Source: Chloroflexota bacterium (GTDB lineage Bacteria > Chloroflexota > Dehalococcoidia > E44-bin15). Taken from it: DNA of 6,015 bases. Position 1 is the first letter of the stretch. Each line of letters begins with the position of its first letter. The notes under the pieces were generated by a model. The model searched no databases and was not told the DNA's origin. It was given only the letters and a program-made list of their open reading frames with translations. The DNA is taken from positions 1 to 6,015 of the forward strand of contig JADFVG010000086.1 of assembly GCA_015222405.1 (NCBI GenBank), in the 5' to 3' direction. A program made the translations under genes and the position numbers. Shown piece by piece: positions 5,584 through 6,015 of the stretch.

Positions 5584-5648
5584 TGTTTTACCTTGTGCAG
5601 ACGATAATTTACCTATCTCGGGGTAAGGGTAACTAGAAAGGAATCCCA

Positions 5649-6015
5649 TTGCAACTTACCATCCTCGGCTGCAGCGCTGCCTATCCCCGGTCCGAGGGCG
5701 CCTGCTCCGGATATCTTGTTGAGGAGGGGGCTACGAAGCTCCTTGTTGACTGCGGCAACGGTGTCTTTAGCAACCTGCAGCGGGTGGTTGCACTAAGGGA
5801 TGTCACCCACATAGTGATATCCCACATCCATCCCGATCATTTCCTTGACCTCATCCCCTACCGCTACGCCCTGAGTCGCCCTGTGCATCAAACGCTGCGT
5901 CCCCGCTTGCACTTGCCTCCCGGAGGCATCGAGGGACTGCTAAAGGCTGTTTCGTCATTCAATACCTCACCGACATTCTTCTCCGATCTCTTTTGGATTA
6001 AGGAGTACGATCCCG
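5649..6015 (+). CDS. MBL-fold metallo-hydrolase, N-terminal part (cut by window edge)
   Basis: Metallo-beta-lactamase-fold hydrolase, probably a cytoplasmic phosphodiesterase or RNase Z-like enzyme using two metal ions. The first 122 residues are present. Seen: the opening strand QLTILGCSAAYPRSEGACSGYLVE (first half, residues 2-13, is the family's usual start), then LLVDCGNG (31-38), and the metal site HIHPDH at residues 59-64 (His59, His61, Asp63, His64), followed by FLDLIPYRYAL as in the RNase Z/ElaC-like branch. Later metal ligands lie beyond the window. The start is TTG 5649: an in-frame TAG sits at 5634-5636, no ATG or GTG lies between, and AAAGGA (5637-5642) is six bases upstream. It follows the GYD gene by 86 bases; whether they share a transcript is unclear. 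True tRNA processing cannot be claimed from this part. Confidence 0.92.
   Translation, partial: MQLTILGCSAAYPRSEGACSGYLVEEGATKLLVDCGNGVFSNLQRVVALRDVTHIVISHIHPDHFLDLIPYRYALSRPVHQTLRPRLHLPPGGIEGLLKAVSSFNTSPTFFSDLFWIKEYDP

Noticed and set aside
5603..5608. GATAAT as a -10 box for the MBL-fold gene
   Set aside because: No -35 box at suitable spacing and no extended -10 TG; a chance match is as likely.

Overview
The window reads as a piece of a bacterial chromosome of medium GC. Its promoters fit the sigma-70 consensus (three TTGACA boxes, each 17 bp from a recognisable -10) and its Shine-Dalgarno sequences are good. The mix of genes (acyl-CoA dehydrogenase, minimal MMP-like zincin, tandem-domain universal stress protein, GYD-domain protein, MBL-fold hydrolase) is familiar from Chloroflexota, especially Dehalococcoidia-like genomes. 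That taxonomic guess comes from gene types only and is of low to moderate confidence. I see no rRNA, tRNA, CRISPR array or transposase.

Layout. On the minus strand, bases 1-449 hold the N-terminal third of an acyl-CoA dehydrogenase with its own promoter (477-505). Divergent from it, on the plus strand, is a compact three-gene operon: a zincin of the HExxHxxGxxD type (750-1157), an unrecognised 262-residue protein with a zincin-like but degenerate motif (1166-1954), and a mini-protein that looks like a transglutaminase/papain fold (2002-2349). A strong intrinsic terminator, whose stem includes the last stop codon, closes this operon (2334-2367). Next comes a membrane-anchored protein with a third, also degenerate, metallopeptidase-like motif and a possible frameshift at its 3' end (2411-3784). 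A promoter-driven two-domain universal stress protein follows (3984-4952). A consensus promoter (5021-5049) then drives a long structured leader and a small GYD-domain gene (5275-5562). Last is the start of an MBL-fold hydrolase with a TTG start codon (5649 to the window end).

How the genes may work together. The acyl-CoA dehydrogenase belongs to fatty-acid or organic-acid oxidation and is not tied to the rest. The zincin, the degenerate zincin-like protein and the transglutaminase-like protein are tightly packed and should be co-transcribed. With the next membrane protein they form a run of peptidase-like genes in which two of the three zincin motifs have lost canonical residues. The universal stress protein, GYD protein and MBL protein appear to be separate transcription units.

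The most unusual DNA structure is a 19-bp, nearly perfect inverted repeat that brackets the GYD gene (5228-5246 and 5564-5583). It is combined with a leader whose hairpins look mutually exclusive. The most unusual protein-level observation is the run of one intact and two degraded zincin motifs beside a transglutaminase-like mini-protein.
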